DNA of 46,184 nucleotides from an uncultured Eubacteriales bacterium (GCA_959604355.1 CAUHAO010000013.1:1-46184); one strand, 5' to 3'; counted from the stretch's first letter, positions 17,093-26,528 are shown. Notes: generated from the sequence alone by a model not told the origin. Translations and numbers: made by a program.

Positions 17093-17129
17093 AAAAAAGA
17101 CTTCCGACAGAGTGTCGGAAGTCTTTTTT
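17093..17129. terminator. Bidirectional terminator between convergent genes
   Basis: A perfect 17-bp stem (17093-17109 with 17113-17129) with a 3-nt loop and A6/T7 ends. It separates the glycosyltransferase gene from the minus-strand GH110-like pair. Confidence 0.93.
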
Positions 17130-17149
17130 TCCGTGTTAAGGCGGGATTG

Positions 17150-18772
17150 TCAGAAATTATTCTCGCAGAAGACGTTTTCACAGCGTTCGATGAAGACGGT
17201 CTCTGAGGGGTCCTTGCTCAGTACGCGGTTGTTTCGTATCGTGAGGCCTTTGACGTTTGCCGCGTAGATTGCGCGCTTCGTGTCGGGGCAGACGATAATG
17301 TTGTTTTCGATGAGAATGTTTTCGTGAACGGGTATGTCGGGTTTTTCGCCGTCCACTTCTATCGAAATGCCGCCCGCGTCACAGCAGCCCGTAAAGCCGA
17401 GGTCGTTGCGGCGGATGATGCGGTTGTTTCGGATAGTGACGTTTCGCGCGTGTGTGCCTTCGTGCCAATATCCTTCGGCGCAGATGTGTATGGCGGAGGA
17501 CATGTTGCTGTCGAAAAGGCAGCCCTCGATGAGCACGTCGTGATTCTTCACGAGTACGCCGCGCGCGAGATGGTTGCGCATTTTACAGCCGATGAATTCG
17601 AGAGACGGCTGCTGGGTGAGATCTGCAATATATTTGTCGCCTTTTGCATAGTCAATGTCGGGAAGGTCTGCGTCAAGCGTGAGGCGGAACACCCAGTCAC
17701 CCATATCCTCGGTCTTGAGAACTTTGAAAGTCTTGAGCGGTGCGAGAGTGTCGCCGTCGCAGAGGAACACGTCGTCGCCTTCGTCGGGGTAGTCGGCTTT
17801 TTGGCTGTGCGTGCCGGTAGGTGACTGCAAGGTGACGGTGCAGACGTTGTTTTCGGCAGTAAGAACGGTGTGGTAATATGTGTGGACGTTTGTCGTGTCG
17901 TCGCCCTGACCTTCGAAAACGCAGTTATGGAAGCGTATTTTGCCCTGACATGATGCAAAATGTGTCGCGTCACCGTTCGTGCTCATCGCCTCACCGGGTG
18001 CCGGAACGACGCAGAAACGGTTCATTGTGATATTCTTGCTGCGGTGGCCGACTATGCCCATGCCGCCGTTGCAGTATACGCGTACGTCTTCGATTGTCGT
18101 ATCCTCGGCCTGCCAGACCATTATCGTCGGGCGGTAATGGTAGGTGTGCCAGACGTAAAGCTCGCATCCGATATAGCCCGAAAGGTCATAGCGGTGAAAA
18201 CGCAGGGTATTGGGCGCGATGAGCTCTTTCATCGTCGCTCTCGCGTTGCGCGGCGTATAACGCTGCACCTTCGGGTCCCATACGTAGCAGCGTTCGGACG
18301 ACATGTCCGGGTTTATCATCTCCTGGTCGGGGAAATAGATGTCGCTGTAAGCGTCGTCGCCGATTTTACCGGAATTGATTATGAAGCCGCGACTGTGCGC
18401 CTTGCGTTCGAGGTCGAAAGTGAAGTTTTTGAGCGTTACACCCTTGCAGTGGTGTATCGACACGGTCTCCATGAAGCCGTCGATGAATATCTGCGCGCCG
18501 TTGCCGTCGAGAGTGACGGACTGCGCACCGTCAAAGTCGAGACCGATGGAGTACGGAAAGTCCTTGTGAAACATTATCGGCTCGGGGTTCACGCCGTATT
18601 TGCCGTGCATTACGTCGTATTGCAGCTGATGCGCGAATTCGTCGTGAATATGGTAATCACGTGCCTCGAGCGTGAGCGTTGCGCCGGGAGTTTCGCGCAG
18701 CCATTTCATACCCGCGCGGAGCAGATCGGTGTCGTTATCGGCGGCGAAAGAGGTAATACTTCTCTGTGTCAT
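17150..18772 (-). CDS. GH110-like beta-helix protein (putative alpha-1,3-galactosidase), copy B
   Basis: A 540-residue right-handed parallel beta-helix protein. Short repeats such as NITMNRF, VTIRNNRI and ILIENNIIV mark helix turns. The region STNGDATHFASC...GQGDDTTNVH fits glycoside hydrolase family 110. Asp268, Asp291 and Asp292 keep the spacing (23 and 24) I recall for the catalytic Asp residues of characterised GH110 enzymes. GH110 removes alpha-1,3-linked galactose, for example from blood-group B or linear alpha-Gal glycans. There is no signal peptide, so it should be cytoplasmic. It overlaps the stop of its paralogue by 4 bp and is clearly a tandem duplicate. Confidence 0.75.
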   Translation of the reverse strand: MTQRSITSFAADNDTDLLRAGMKWLRETPGATLTLEARDYHIHDEFAHQLQYDVMHGKYGVNPEPIMFHKDFPYSIGLDFDGAQSVTLDGNGAQIFIDGFMETVSIHHCKGVTLKNFTFDLERKAHSRGFIINSGKIGDDAYSDIYFPDQEMINPDMSSERCYVWDPKVQRYTPRNARATMKELIAPNTLRFHRYDLSGYIGCELYVWHTYHYRPTIMVWQAEDTTIEDVRVYCNGGMGIVGHRSKNITMNRFCVVPAPGEAMSTNGDATHFASCQGKIRFHNCVFEGQGDDTTNVHTYYHTVLTAENNVCTVTLQSPTGTHSQKADYPDEGDDVFLCDGDTLAPLKTFKVLKTEDMGDWVFRLTLDADLPDIDYAKGDKYIADLTQQPSLEFIGCKMRNHLARGVLVKNHDVLIEGCLFDSNMSSAIHICAEGYWHEGTHARNVTIRNNRIIRRNDLGFTGCCDAGGISIEVDGEKPDIPVHENILIENNIIVCPDTKRAIYAANVKGLTIRNNRVLSKDPSETVFIERCENVFCENNF

Positions 18773-20388
18773 CTGTTTGCCTCCGTTATCACGTTCGTGC
18801 AGCGTTCGACGGTGATTTTTTCGCTGTCCTCGGACGCGAGGATATAGTTGTTGCGAATAATGAGTCCGTCAACGTCCGCGGCGTAGATGGCGCGGCGCGT
18901 GTCGGGGCATACTATCATGTTGTTTTCTATGGTAATGTTTTTATGAACGGGTATTTCCGGTTTGTCGGCAGCTACGTTGATGCATATCCCGCCTGCTTCC
19001 CATTCGGCACGGTAACGGTTGCGTTTGCCGCGGCGGATGATGCGATTGTTACGCACGACAACGTTTTCGGCGGTGATGCCCTCATGCCACCACGCCTCTG
19101 CGGCGATATGAACGGCGGAGGACATATTGCAGTCGAAAAGACAGCCCTCGATGAGGACATTGCGCGTCTTGACGAGAACGCCGCGCGCGAGGTGATTGCG
19201 GGTCGTGCAGCCGATGAATTCAAGGCGGGGCAGCTGAGTGACATTTGCCAGATATTTATCGGAGCAGTCTTCTGGAAGAGGTCTGTCGAGGGTGATGTTA
19301 TACGTCCATGCGTCTGAGTTGGCGGAAAGGCTCGTCATATCCGGTTCTACCGCGGTGACGGTGTAGCTTTCATACGGCACGAGCGTCTTTGAAGAGCACA
19401 TCTGCATCACGTCGCCTACGTCGGGATAGTCGGGCTTCTGGCAATGCGTTCCCGTGGGGGCTTTGGTGGTAATGGAGCATTTTGCGCCCGAATTGGAGAG
19501 AATGGTGTGGTAATATGTATGAACGTTCGTCGCGTCGTCGCCCTGCCCCTCGAAGATGCAGTCCTCGAAACGGAGCAACCCCTTGCAGGACGTGAAATGT
19601 GTCGCGTCGGTGTTCGTGCTCATGCCTTCGCCGGGAGAGGGAACGACCATGAGGCGGCGCAGCATTATGTCGGTGCTGCGGTGGCCGACGATGCCCATGC
19701 CGCAGTTGTTGAATATGTGTACGTCTTCAAGCACGGTGTTTTTCGCCTCGTAAATGAGTATCATCGGGCGGAAATGGAAACAATGCCAGACGTAGAGGTC
19801 GTGTCCCGCCCATTCGCGGTCGTACTGACCGACGAAACGCAGGGTTTCCGAGTCGATCTGCTCGAGACTTCTTTTGCCGATGCAGTAGGTGAAACGTTCC
19901 TCATTGCGGGAGTAGACGTAGATTCTGTCGGCGGGCATGTCGGGGCTTATCATGGTCTGGTTCGCGAAGCGCACGATCATGTCGCTCTCTGTCACGCTCA
20001 GTATCCTGCCGTGGCTGTACGCCTTGCGCAGAAGGTCGAAAGAAATGTTTCTGACGGTGACGTTTTCGGTGTGAGAGAGCGAGAGAGTCTCCATATATCC
20101 GTCGGCGAGCACGGTCGCGCCGTTACCCTCTATCGTGATGTCCTTTGCACCCGTGAGGTCAAGTCCGACGGAATACCTGAAGTCGCGGTTAAATACCGCT
20201 TCTTCGCAGTTGCCGCCGTATTTGCCGCGCATTATGTCGGCTTGCAGCTGTGCCGCCGCGTCGTCGCGCAGGATGTAAGTTTTCGGCTCGAGCACGAGCG
20301 TCGTACCGGGGTTTTCGCGCAGAAAGCGAGCCGCCGCGCGCAGACGTGACGTGTCGTCGCCGTGAAATTCGGTGATCTTCTTTATCAT
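18769..20388 (-). CDS. GH110-like beta-helix protein (putative alpha-1,3-galactosidase), copy A
   Basis: A 539-residue paralogue of the next gene downstream, alignable end to end: RGKYGGN/HGKYGVN, GIVGHRS in both, HFTSC/HFASC, GQGDDATNVHTYYHT/GQGDDTTNVHTYYHT, and NHLARGVLVK in both. The candidate catalytic aspartates are Asp261, Asp284 and Asp285 with the same 23/24 spacing. It has no signal peptide. The two copies are clearly diverged, so they may have different linkage or aglycone preferences. GGAAGGAT lies 12 nt before the ATG. A hairpin at 20413-20441 separates it from the CofE-like gene; read-through from that gene or a weak promoter in the 72-bp gap is possible. Confidence 0.75.
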   Translation of the reverse strand: MIKKITEFHGDDTSRLRAAARFLRENPGTTLVLEPKTYILRDDAAAQLQADIMRGKYGGNCEEAVFNRDFRYSVGLDLTGAKDITIEGNGATVLADGYMETLSLSHTENVTVRNISFDLLRKAYSHGRILSVTESDMIVRFANQTMISPDMPADRIYVYSRNEERFTYCIGKRSLEQIDSETLRFVGQYDREWAGHDLYVWHCFHFRPMILIYEAKNTVLEDVHIFNNCGMGIVGHRSTDIMLRRLMVVPSPGEGMSTNTDATHFTSCKGLLRFEDCIFEGQGDDATNVHTYYHTILSNSGAKCSITTKAPTGTHCQKPDYPDVGDVMQMCSSKTLVPYESYTVTAVEPDMTSLSANSDAWTYNITLDRPLPEDCSDKYLANVTQLPRLEFIGCTTRNHLARGVLVKTRNVLIEGCLFDCNMSSAVHIAAEAWWHEGITAENVVVRNNRIIRRGKRNRYRAEWEAGGICINVAADKPEIPVHKNITIENNMIVCPDTRRAIYAADVDGLIIRNNYILASEDSEKITVERCTNVITEANR

Positions 20389-20412
20389 TTTATATTTTAT
20401 ATCCTTCCAAAA

Positions 20413-20441
20413 TTGTCCGCAGACAAAACGCCTGCGGACAA
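20413..20441 (-). terminator. Hairpin between the CofE-like gene and the GH110-like pair
   Basis: A 10-bp stem (20413-20422 with 20432-20441) is followed on the minus strand by TTTTGG. It may terminate or attenuate transcription from the CofE-like gene into the GH110-like genes. Confidence 0.7.
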
Positions 20442-20460
20442 ATTGTTTTATATGGATTTT

Positions 20461-21657
20461 TTATTTGGTGTAGTTGTCGAAATAGCCCTTTATCCAGATT
20501 ATCGGCGTACCCTTGTCACCTGAGCCGGACGTGAGGTCGCACAGCGAACCGATGAGGTCTGTCAGACGTCTCGGAGTCGTGCCCTGAGATGCCATTTTTC
20601 CGTGCAGGTCGCCGTCCTTGTGTCTTATGGCGTCGCTTATTGCTTCTTTGAGTTCGTCGCCGCTCAGGGATGCAAAATCGTTATCCGCCAGATATTTGAG
20701 TTTGAGCTCGTTGGGCTGACCGATGAGCCCTTCGGTGTAAGCGGGGCTTACCACGGGGTCAGCAAGCTCCCATATCTTGCCGACGGGGTCTTTGAACGCG
20801 CCGTCACCGTAGACGAGCACTTCTACTGTCCTGCCGGTACGCTCGTAGATGAGCTGCTGGATGCGTTCGACGACAGCGTCGCAATCCTTCGGAAAGAGCT
20901 TTACTGTCTCTTCGGTCGCTTTATTACTGCCGAGCAGACCGTACTTCTCGTTGTAGCCGCTGTTTTCGTAGGGGGCGCTGAGGATGTCGTCAAGACCGTA
21001 TATTTTTTCGGCGCCCGCTTCTTTGAGCAGACGTTTCGTTCTTGCTCGGCTGTGAATATCGCAGCACAGAACGCTCTTTGTGTATTTGAGTATCTCACGG
21101 CAGTCGTTTGCGAGGACGATCTCAACTTCGCAGTTCTGCTCGGTGATGAGCTGACGGTAATACTCGATATAGTCAACGCCCGTGAAGGGATGTTTGACGA
21201 CTCCGAACATATCTCGGAACTGCTGTTCGGTCATGACGTCGTTTACAGTAATGCCTTTCGCGTCGAGGCTGTCGAGGTCTATAAGGTGGTTGCCTACTTC
21301 GTCGGATGGGAAGGAGAGCATGAGCACTATCTTTTTGCAGCCCATAGCGATGCCCTTCAGACAAATGGCAAAGCGGTTACGGCTGAGTATGGGAAAAATC
21401 ACGCCGACTGTGTCGTTCCCGAATTTGGAGCGGATGTCTCCCGCTATCTGGTCAACGGACGCATAATTGCCCTGTGCTCGCGCGACGACCGCCTCCGTAA
21501 CACCTACAACGTCTCTGTCGTCGATCGTGAGACCCGATGATTCGCTTGCCGCAATGACGCTTTCGCTGACTATCTGGCAGATGTCATCACCTTTTCTTAT
21601 TATCGGGGCGCGGACGCCGACGGATATAGTTCCCGTCAGTCTTTCCATATATTTCAT
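20461..21657 (-). CDS. CofE-like (coenzyme F420-0:L-glutamate ligase family) protein
   Basis: A 398-residue protein. The N-terminal part (GVRAPIIRKGDDICQIV...VVGVTEAVVARAQGNY) matches the F420-0:L-glutamate ligase fold, which in F420 producers adds glutamate to F420-0. Many Clostridia carry such homologues although they lack the other F420 genes, so an F420 role is doubtful and the natural substrate is unknown. At 398 residues it is longer than the usual about 250, with an added C-terminal region. It has a good minus-strand promoter, divergent from the SGNH/GH20 operon. A second, shorter homologue is at 36483. Confidence 0.75.
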   Translation of the reverse strand: MKYMERLTGTISVGVRAPIIRKGDDICQIVSESVIAASESSGLTIDDRDVVGVTEAVVARAQGNYASVDQIAGDIRSKFGNDTVGVIFPILSRNRFAICLKGIAMGCKKIVLMLSFPSDEVGNHLIDLDSLDAKGITVNDVMTEQQFRDMFGVVKHPFTGVDYIEYYRQLITEQNCEVEIVLANDCREILKYTKSVLCCDIHSRARTKRLLKEAGAEKIYGLDDILSAPYENSGYNEKYGLLGSNKATEETVKLFPKDCDAVVERIQQLIYERTGRTVEVLVYGDGAFKDPVGKIWELADPVVSPAYTEGLIGQPNELKLKYLADNDFASLSGDELKEAISDAIRHKDGDLHGKMASQGTTPRRLTDLIGSLCDLTSGSGDKGTPIIWIKGYFDNYTK

Positions 21658-21693
21658 ATCCTTTCATTAGAAGAGACTTTTTTCCTATCCATA

Positions 21694-21722
21694 ATAATAT
21701 CACAACTTTATCCGAAAGTCAA
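21694..21722 (-). promoter_or_regulatory. Minus-strand promoter for the CofE-like gene
   Basis: Read on the minus strand: -35 TTGACT (21722-21717), 17-bp spacer, -10 TATTAT (21699-21694). Confidence 0.82.
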
Positions 21723-21772
21723 GAGAAATCATTAAAATGTATGTATTTTATAAAAAATTTCTGTTTTGGATA

Positions 21773-21801
21773 TGGACTTTTCGCAACGGATGTGATATAC
21801 T
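21773..21801 (+). promoter_or_regulatory. Plus-strand promoter for the SGNH/GH20 operon
   Basis: -35 TGGACT (21773-21778), 17-bp spacer, -10 TATACT (21796-21801). It is divergent from the CofE-like promoter about 50 bp away, which leaves room for a shared regulator site that I cannot identify. Confidence 0.75.
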
Positions 21802-21844
21802 TAATATAAAAATTGTAGATTTTATATCGGAGGAGTATTCGGTT

Positions 21845-22501
21845 ATGATTTTCAATGATGGTGATATGATACTTTTTACGGGAGACTCGGTAACGGATGC
21901 GGGACGTTCCAAGCCGCGCGGTGAGGGTATAGGTGACGGTGTGGGGCACGGATATGTCCGCGCAATAGACTCGCTTTTCAGCGCGTTTTATCCGAAGATG
22001 CACATTCGCATGAGAAATTCGGGCATCGGCGGCTACACATCGTCCGACCTCCTTGCGCAATGGGAAGAAAATATGGCGCTCAAACCCGACTGGGTGAGCA
22101 TTGAAATAGGCGTAAACGACGTGTGGCGTCAGATGGACAGTCCCGTGGTGTACGATCTGCATGTGTCGCTCGACCAATACCGTGAAAATCTCGACAAAAT
22201 ACTTTCGCAGACCGTCGGCAAGGTAAAGGGCGTGATACTTATGACGCCGTTCTACATGGATCGCAACCGCGAAGACCAGATGCGCGCGATGCTCGACGGC
22301 TACGGCGATGTGTGCCGCGAAATGGCAAAGAAGTACGGCACATATTTCGTTGACTTACAGGCGGTGTTCGACGAATATCTCAAGTACCGTCACTCCTCTT
22401 TCATGACATGGGACAGAGTTCATCCCGACGAGGTGGCAAGCTTGCTCATAGCACGCGCGTTTTTTGAGGCGGCAGGCATGAAACTGAGTCTGGAAATATG
22501 A
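21845..22501 (+). CDS. SGNH/GDSL-family hydrolase (putative carbohydrate esterase)
   Basis: A 218-residue SGNH hydrolase. Block I is LFTGDSVTDAG (Ser15), block II is the glycine in GIGGYTSSD, block III is IGVNDVW, and block V is DRVHPDE (Asp and His). This set fits cytoplasmic acetyl-ester hydrolases of the TAP/rhamnogalacturonan acetylesterase type. There is no signal peptide. I chose ATG 21845 because GGAGGAG (21829-21835) is 9 nt upstream; the open frame extends further 5' but the extra residues are not SGNH-like. It is the first gene of a long operon and lies 13 bp before the GH20-like gene. Confidence 0.87.
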   Translation: MIFNDGDMILFTGDSVTDAGRSKPRGEGIGDGVGHGYVRAIDSLFSAFYPKMHIRMRNSGIGGYTSSDLLAQWEENMALKPDWVSIEIGVNDVWRQMDSPVVYDLHVSLDQYRENLDKILSQTVGKVKGVILMTPFYMDRNREDQMRAMLDGYGDVCREMAKKYGTYFVDLQAVFDEYLKYRHSSFMTWDRVHPDEVASLLIARAFFEAAGMKLSLEI

Positions 22502-22514
22502 TCGGGGTCGCAGA

Positions 22515-24359
22515 ATGAGAGTTGATATACTTCCGCGCGTGAACGCCGAGATAAATGAAAACGAGACGATAGATGTAAAGCAACTACGCTTTACAAACGC
22601 CCTGCGTGAGGCGGTCGGCGTCGTCGATGACGTATTTGACTACTTCGGTCTTGAAGCAAAAGGCAAAAAACCGGTTTTTTACGTCAACGACGCGGCTTTG
22701 GGTGCGGAGGAATACCGCATTTGCGCAACTGCGGAGAGCATAAAGATAGCCGCGGGGAGCGACGCGGGCGCATTTTACGCCGTCTGCACGCTTGCACAGC
22801 TTTTTGCGATAAACTGTGGCAAGGTAAACGCCTTCACACTTGCGGATAAGCCTGACAGAGCATGCCGCGCGGTATCGGACGACATTTCACGCGGACAGAT
22901 ATCGACCATCGAAGGCTTCAAGAGCATTATCCGCCGTCTCGCGATAATGAAGTATAACGTTTACATGCCGTATATCGAGGACACGTTCAAGTTTGAGTTC
23001 TCGCCCGACTTCGGCAAATATTCCGACCCCGTGCCGGCGTCGGAATGGAAGGATATAATCGCATACGCGGCGAAATACCACGTTTCGGTGCGCCCGATAG
23101 TCAACATGCTCGCGCATTGGGACAAAAACAGCTACCTTGCGGATTTTCAGAAATATATCCTTAAATTCGAGGATGTCGGCGCGGAGAGAAAACCGTATTC
23201 CGACTGCCTTGACCCGCGTCTTGACGGAACGCGCGAAATGCTCTGCAAGATGCTCGACGAGATAGTAGATTGCTTCGGCAAGGGCGTGATACATGTCGGC
23301 GGCGACGAGCCTTCTCAGTTCATTTCCATCCTCGGCGCGAAAGAGGCGGCGAAAGTATACGTTGAACATTTCGCGTGGCTTCGTGAGGAAATAGAAAAGC
23401 GCGGCTGCACGATGATGCTTTACGGCGATGCGTTCGGCGCGATATGGGACGGTGCGGAGATATCCGAGGACGAGATAAAGCGTATCGGCGACGCGACGTT
23501 CGTGTATTGGGACTACGAGCCGAAAAAAGAATACCCCGTCTTTGAGCGCATAAAAAGATCGGGCGTGAAATACGCGATTTCGGGCGGCACATGGTCATGG
23601 GGGCGTCTTATTCCTTCGGCAAAGAGCGCATTTGACGACCTCAAAGCGATTGCGCGACTTGACAAAAAATGTGATACATATATCGTGTCGTCGTGGAACG
23701 ACCGCGGCTGGGGTCTGCGTGAAGAATCGTTCGCGGGCTGGTGCGCCGGTGCGCAGTTCGCATGGAAATATGACACCAAATTCACCTATGACGACGCGAT
23801 GAAATCGTATTTTGAGTTCATGTTCGGCATCTGCCCCGACAAGGAGATGTGTGACACTGTATACCGCAGTGATGAGCATTTCATTAAGAACGAAGCAATG
23901 CGGGGGTCAGAGCTGCTCGCGAGTGAATTTTTCCGCGACGCGCGCCGCTTCGTTCCGACGGAGCCCGACATGCCGCGCCTTTGCTCCGAGATATACCCCG
24001 ATGTCGCGGCGGCTGAGGAGTATTTCTCCGAACTCAAGCCGAAACGCAACGACTACACGTACAGATGCTTCCTGTTCGACCTGCACAGGCTCGTGTGGGT
24101 GCTTATGCGTGATTTCGTCGTGCCGGCTCTGCCGCATGAAAACCGTGAACAGGCGCGCTCGATAATCGACGACCTTATCCCGCTCGCGGAGGACGTTGAC
24201 GAGATGAAAAAGGCGAACAAGGCGCTCTGGTTCGAGCAAAACAGGCTTTCGGAGTGGTATATGCTCGAATCGCGTTACATCGACATCGAACAGAGTCTAT
24301 ATGCGCTGATACGTTTCTGCAAATTCGGCCCCACGGGCTTTAATAACAGATATTTCTGA
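22515..24359 (+). CDS. GH20-family beta-N-acetylhexosaminidase-like protein
   Basis: A 614-residue protein with an N-terminal alpha/beta domain (about 1-115) and a TIM barrel. The GH20 catalytic pair is visible in IHVGGDEPSQ (Asp264-Glu265), in the order used for substrate-assisted catalysis. GH20 enzymes remove terminal beta-GlcNAc or GalNAc. A helical C-terminal extension (about 455-614) follows. There is no signal peptide, so it would act on imported oligosaccharides. It sits between the SGNH hydrolase (13-bp gap) and the CPBP protease (15-bp gap). Confidence 0.85.
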   Translation: MRVDILPRVNAEINENETIDVKQLRFTNALREAVGVVDDVFDYFGLEAKGKKPVFYVNDAALGAEEYRICATAESIKIAAGSDAGAFYAVCTLAQLFAINCGKVNAFTLADKPDRACRAVSDDISRGQISTIEGFKSIIRRLAIMKYNVYMPYIEDTFKFEFSPDFGKYSDPVPASEWKDIIAYAAKYHVSVRPIVNMLAHWDKNSYLADFQKYILKFEDVGAERKPYSDCLDPRLDGTREMLCKMLDEIVDCFGKGVIHVGGDEPSQFISILGAKEAAKVYVEHFAWLREEIEKRGCTMMLYGDAFGAIWDGAEISEDEIKRIGDATFVYWDYEPKKEYPVFERIKRSGVKYAISGGTWSWGRLIPSAKSAFDDLKAIARLDKKCDTYIVSSWNDRGWGLREESFAGWCAGAQFAWKYDTKFTYDDAMKSYFEFMFGICPDKEMCDTVYRSDEHFIKNEAMRGSELLASEFFRDARRFVPTEPDMPRLCSEIYPDVAAAEEYFSELKPKRNDYTYRCFLFDLHRLVWVLMRDFVVPALPHENREQARSIIDDLIPLAEDVDEMKKANKALWFEQNRLSEWYMLESRYIDIEQSLYALIRFCKFGPTGFNNRYF

Positions 24360-24374
24360 GGATGAAATAAGAAT

Positions 24375-25442
24375 ATGAATTCGACGAAGGAACTGCGTCA
24401 CCGCCTCAACGGCATATTCGGTATGCTTACGGCGATGAAACTGCTGCTTGTGATCTTTCTTTTCTATACAGGGGATATCATCCGCGCTGTTGCGGGAAAT
24501 GATGCGGCAAAGATAATTGAGGCCATCTCGGACACGACGGAAACGAGCGGAGTGCTTTTTTATACCGTGCTCAGTCTCGTATGCATCGCCGTACCCGCAT
24601 TGGTATGGTTCATCATTAACGGAAAACGTGTCGCGCCCGAAAAACCCGTGCGCACGCGCAGACCGAAAGCAATGGAAACGCTCTGCGGTATAGGCGTGAC
24701 GGTCGCGGCGGCGCGTCTGACGTCGTTTGTGTTCACGCTCATATCGATGCCGATCACGCGCATTTTCGGACTCAAACCCGAGGATTTGTCGCTTGATATA
24801 CCGCAGCGGTTCGGCACTATCGTGCTTTACGTGATATACATAGCCGTCATTCCGGCGCTGTTTGAGGAACTCACGACGCGCGGCATCGTGCTCGGAGGCA
24901 CGAGAAAATGGGGCGTCGGGTTTGCGATAGTCATTTCGTCCGTCGCGTTTTCGATGCTTCACAACACCATTTCACAGCTGCCGTTCGCGCTCGTGACGGG
25001 GCTCTGCATAGGCTACATGGCGGTGCGCTTCGACTCGATATGGGTAGGCGTCGCGGCACATTTCGTTATAAATTTCGATTCGTTCATGACGTCGTTTCTG
25101 CTTTCGGACTTCTTTAACGCGGCGTTCGGAACATACGGCACGGAAATGACCGATGAAAACATGACTGCGCTTATTTCCGCGCTTTTTTCCGCAAAGACAA
25201 TCGCGTGGGCGGTATGGGCGCTGATAATGTTTATTTTTGTCGCTGTGTTCGCGGTGCTGTTTTTCGTTTTCTTCGGCTTCAAAAAGCTCAATACGCCCGA
25301 AAATGACGCGGCGCAGACGACTGCGGATACAATAACTCCGAAGGCGTCAGTCTCGAAAGCGTTGTTCACATGCCCGTGTTTTTATACATTCGCCGCACTC
25401 TTCATTTTCGTCGCGGGCAAAAACCTGATGATGTTACTCTGA
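24375..25442 (+). CDS. CPBP-family intramembrane metalloprotease-like protein
   Basis: A 355-residue polytopic membrane protein. The CPBP (Abi) motifs are FEELTTRG (EExxxR), SMLHNT and HFVINF, which supply the Glu and His residues of the Rce1-like active site. Members process prenylated or peptide substrates or protect against bacteriocins. No bacteriocin gene is adjacent. It lies inside the plus-strand run between the GH20-like and TsaC genes and may be there only by operon packing. Confidence 0.87.
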   Translation: MNSTKELRHRLNGIFGMLTAMKLLLVIFLFYTGDIIRAVAGNDAAKIIEAISDTTETSGVLFYTVLSLVCIAVPALVWFIINGKRVAPEKPVRTRRPKAMETLCGIGVTVAAARLTSFVFTLISMPITRIFGLKPEDLSLDIPQRFGTIVLYVIYIAVIPALFEELTTRGIVLGGTRKWGVGFAIVISSVAFSMLHNTISQLPFALVTGLCIGYMAVRFDSIWVGVAAHFVINFDSFMTSFLLSDFFNAAFGTYGTEMTDENMTALISALFSAKTIAWAVWALIMFIFVAVFAVLFFVFFGFKKLNTPENDAAQTTADTITPKASVSKALFTCPCFYTFAALFIFVAGKNLMMLL

Positions 25443-25463
25443 TAAAAGGAAGCAAAGGCTCAA

Positions 25464-26492
25464 ATGCTCGTTCTTACAAATAAAACCGAAGATATATCCC
25501 TTGCGGCGCGTTTGCTCAGAGAGGGAAAAGTTGTGGGCATCCCGACGGAGACGGTCTACGGTCTTGCCGCGGACTGCACGAATCCGACGGCGGTCGGAAA
25601 CATTTTCCGCGCCAAGGGCAGGCCCGCCGACAATCCGCTCATAATTCACATCGCGGACATAAACGATTTCGATAAATACTGTTATCCGACGCAGACGGCG
25701 ATGAAGCTCGCCGAAGCGTTCTGGCCCGGTCCGTTGACGATGATATTGCCTAAAAAGGACATCATCCCGTCCGTCGTCAGCGCGGGTCTCGGCACGGTCG
25801 CGGTGCGTTTTCCGTCGCATCCGACGGCTCAGGCGATAATCCGTCAAAGCGGCGTGGCTCTCGCGGCACCGAGCGCGAATATTTCGGGAAGCCCGAGCCC
25901 GACGACGGCGCGTCACGTTATAAACGATTTTGACGGAAACGAATTTGTCGCGGCGGTCGTCGATGACGGAGCTTGTGCGTGCGGACTTGAAAGCACTGTC
26001 GTAAATCTTTCGGGTGATGTGCCGTGTCTGCTCAGACCGGGATTCGTCACTCCCGAGATGATACGCGCGCTCATTCCCGAACTTACGGTCGCGAAAGCTG
26101 TGCTGCAAGTCCTTCCGGACGATGAAAAAGCGCTTTCTCCCGGGCTCAAACACCGTCATTACGCGCCGAAGGCAAAGACCGTCGGAGTGGCGGGACAAAC
26201 CGCGAATGCTGCAAAATATATTTTTGAGAACCGCGGCAAAAACACGTTCGTCATATGTTTCGACGGCGAGGAAGAGACATTTACGGCGCCGGGCATGACG
26301 GCGCTCGCATACGGCACCCCCGACAGACCCGAAACGATGGGCAACGAGCTTTTCGATGCTCTGCGTCAGGCGGATGCGTCGGGCGCGGATATGATATTTA
26401 TTCGCTGCAAACTTGTGGGCGGCGTGGGGCTTGCGGTATACAACCGCTTACTGCGCGCGGCAAGCTTCGACATAAAAGACACCGATAAATAG
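25464..26492 (+). CDS. ywlC: Threonylcarbamoyl-AMP synthase (TsaC/Sua5, long form)
   Basis: A 342-residue enzyme that makes threonylcarbamoyl-AMP from threonine, bicarbonate and ATP, the first step of the t6A37 tRNA modification. The YrdC domain (about 10-200) contains KVVGIPTETVYGLAAD and the FRAKGRPADNPLIIHI segment. A linker with SPGLKHRHYAPKA introduces the C-terminal Sua5 domain. Length is typical of Sua5-type proteins. It is followed 36 bp later by coaE. Confidence 0.95.
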   Translation: MLVLTNKTEDISLAARLLREGKVVGIPTETVYGLAADCTNPTAVGNIFRAKGRPADNPLIIHIADINDFDKYCYPTQTAMKLAEAFWPGPLTMILPKKDIIPSVVSAGLGTVAVRFPSHPTAQAIIRQSGVALAAPSANISGSPSPTTARHVINDFDGNEFVAAVVDDGACACGLESTVVNLSGDVPCLLRPGFVTPEMIRALIPELTVAKAVLQVLPDDEKALSPGLKHRHYAPKAKTVGVAGQTANAAKYIFENRGKNTFVICFDGEEETFTAPGMTALAYGTPDRPETMGNELFDALRQADASGADMIFIRCKLVGGVGLAVYNRLLRAASFDIKDTDK

Positions 26493-26528
26493 GTTTGAAT
26501 TATCACTGTAACGATAAAGAGGTACGGT

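Noticed and set aside
24375..25442. CPBP protease as part of a bacteriocin immunity locus
   Set aside because: No small peptide, modification enzyme or dedicated exporter gene lies next to it; the neighbours are housekeeping and glycan genes.
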